From contig CAPYQR010000055.1 in the NCBI GenBank assembly GCA_948742005.1, positions 1 through 7,331 on the forward strand: DNA of 7,331 nt, read 5' to 3'. The DNA comes from an uncultured bacterium. Lineage in GTDB: Bacteria > Cyanobacteriota > Vampirovibrionia > Gastranaerophilales > Gastranaerophilaceae. The notes below the pieces were generated by a model. The model worked only from the letters and a program-made list of their open reading frames with translations. It was not told the origin of the DNA and ran no database searches. This document shows, piece after piece, positions 6,410 to 7,331 of this stretch; position 1 is the stretch's first letter; each line of letters starts with the position of its first letter. The translations under genes were made by a program, and so were the position numbers.

Positions 6410-7331
6410 TTACTCATTTAAATATTTCCTTATAAATTCAAGCAGATTGTTAATTTCATATGGTTTTGGCAAGTATAGGTCAGCGCCTGATTTTAAGATT
6501 TCTTTTTTATTTAAATAAGAAGAAGAAAAAATCAGCCTTATACTATCCTTTGAAATTTCTTTTGCTATTTTTAATGCTCCTGATTCTTTTTCGCACCCCC
6601 AGTCTAAAACAACAACATTTGGTTTAAAATCTTTATACACATTTAAAAAATCTTTTTCTTCATTGACAATTTTTGCCTCAATTTTGTTAAGCTCGCAAAC
6701 ATTTTTGATTAAATAAGACAAAGCGCAATCCGCTTCATAAATTAAAACCTTATTTTTCTTTTCAACGTTGGAAGTTTTACCTTTTAATTTGATTCTGTCT
6801 ATAACATAAGTAGATTTTTTAGAATCAGCACATAATTTAATTAATTCATAAAGCTCAGCCAAGATGCTTTTATAATCTTGTTCATCTTTTTTCTCAACAG
6901 CCGTAATATAAAGCCTCATCAAATAATCTCTTGCTTCCTGGATATTATCATCGGAAGTTATTGTGAAATTATTTTCATATTCATCGTTTGAATAAAATTT
7001 GTTCAAAATATTATCAAAAGCAAAAACTAAAAATGCAGAAATCTTTTCGGCTTGATAATTATTTGTAATCAAAACAAATTCATCATCTTTAATATGACCT
7101 GAAAAATCATTGGCAGCAAGCGTTGAATTTATTATTGCACCAAGCGTTTGCAGAACTTTTTCATAAGCAATCTCGCCATGTGTTAATCGATATTGTTCAA
7201 GTCCTTGTATTTTTATCAAAAGATAAACAACATTATCGTTTTCAAGACTTTTATTTAATGCTTTTTTTGTTATTTTTTTATCGGGAAGATGTGTTATTAA
7301 ATTTATTGAACTTTCAATATATCTCCTAAGA
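6410..7331 (-). CDS. Degenerate GGDEF and CheY-like receiver domain protein, 5' partial
   Basis: The frame is open to the right edge, so 306 codons and the stop are visible and the N-terminus is missing. The TTG at 7219 is internal: 37 sensible residues precede it (including NLITHLPDKK, the counterpart of the usual DxLTGLPNRR). Counting from the first visible residue, a GGDEF-like domain covers about 10-145. The metal- and GTP-binding signature D-I-D-x-F-K-x-I-N-D is replaced by KIQGLEQYRL (40-49), and GGDEF by KDDEF (81-85), so cyclic di-GMP synthesis is very unlikely. A linker leads to a receiver domain from about 194 with Glu199/Asp201, phospho-acceptor Asp243 (VVVLDWG) and Lys289 (PKPY), so phosphorylation is plausible. 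There is no DNA-binding output domain after the receiver. Function is probably signalling through protein contacts. The missing N-terminus may carry another domain. The GH13 gene lies 90 bases downstream on the same strand. Confidence 0.85.
   Translation of the reverse strand, partial: LRRYIESSINLITHLPDKKITKKALNKSLENDNVVYLLIKIQGLEQYRLTHGEIAYEKVLQTLGAIINSTLAANDFSGHIKDDEFVLITNNYQAEKISAFLVFAFDNILNKFYSNDEYENNFTITSDDNIQEARDYLMRLYITAVEKKDEQDYKSILAELYELIKLCADSKKSTYVIDRIKLKGKTSNVEKKNKVLIYEADCALSYLIKNVCELNKIEAKIVNEEKDFLNVYKDFKPNVVVLDWGCEKESGALKIAKEISKDSIRLIFSSSYLNKKEILKSGADLYLPKPYEINNLLEFIRKYLNE

Noticed and set aside
6410..7219. Complete gene starting at TTG 7219
   Set aside because: The frame stays open to the window edge and the 37 extra residues match the start of a GGDEF-like domain, so the gene is truncated by the window.

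Overview
The window is AT-rich, with lysine- and asparagine-rich proteins and tightly packed genes. No RNA gene, CRISPR array, insertion sequence or phage module is visible. The low GC, the polar N-terminal tails on proteins without signal peptides, and the mix of families (a dTDP-rhamnose enzyme, a GH13 alpha-glucan enzyme, a divergent GGDEF plus receiver regulator) suggest a host-associated bacterium of the Gastranaerophilales/Melainabacteria type. This is an inference from style only; no phylogenetic marker gene is present.

Layout from left to right: (1) 1-106, an edge segment with a possible promoter and an unresolved stretch of open frame. (2) 107-1141 (+), a putative zinc-metallopeptidase-like protein with an HELRH motif. 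(3) 1149-1967 (-), RmlD/RfbD, dTDP-4-dehydrorhamnose reductase, converging on the previous gene with a 7-base gap. (4) 1968-2054, a short divergent promoter region. (5) 2055-3941 (+), a membrane-anchored family 5 (peptide/oligopeptide type) ABC solute-binding protein. (6) 3938-6319 (-), a GH13 alpha-glucan enzyme with complete catalytic residues and an unusually large helical insertion. It shares a palindromic CTAG stop with gene 5. (7) 6320-6409, a 90-base spacer with a good ribosome binding site and a weak hairpin. (8) 6410 to the right edge (-), a 5'-truncated regulator with a degenerate GGDEF domain followed by a CheY-like receiver domain.

The genes do not form one obvious pathway. RmlD serves cell-surface rhamnose synthesis, but RmlA, RmlB and RmlC are not here. 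The solute-binding protein has no permease or ATPase beside it. The GH13 enzyme acts on storage or imported alpha-glucans in the cytoplasm and may be co-transcribed with the upstream regulator. The window looks like ordinary chromosomal housekeeping and accessory genes; I do not see a convincing new multi-gene system. The most unusual items are the HELRH protein, the pseudo-GGDEF/receiver protein, the GH13 insertion and the very compact gene junctions.
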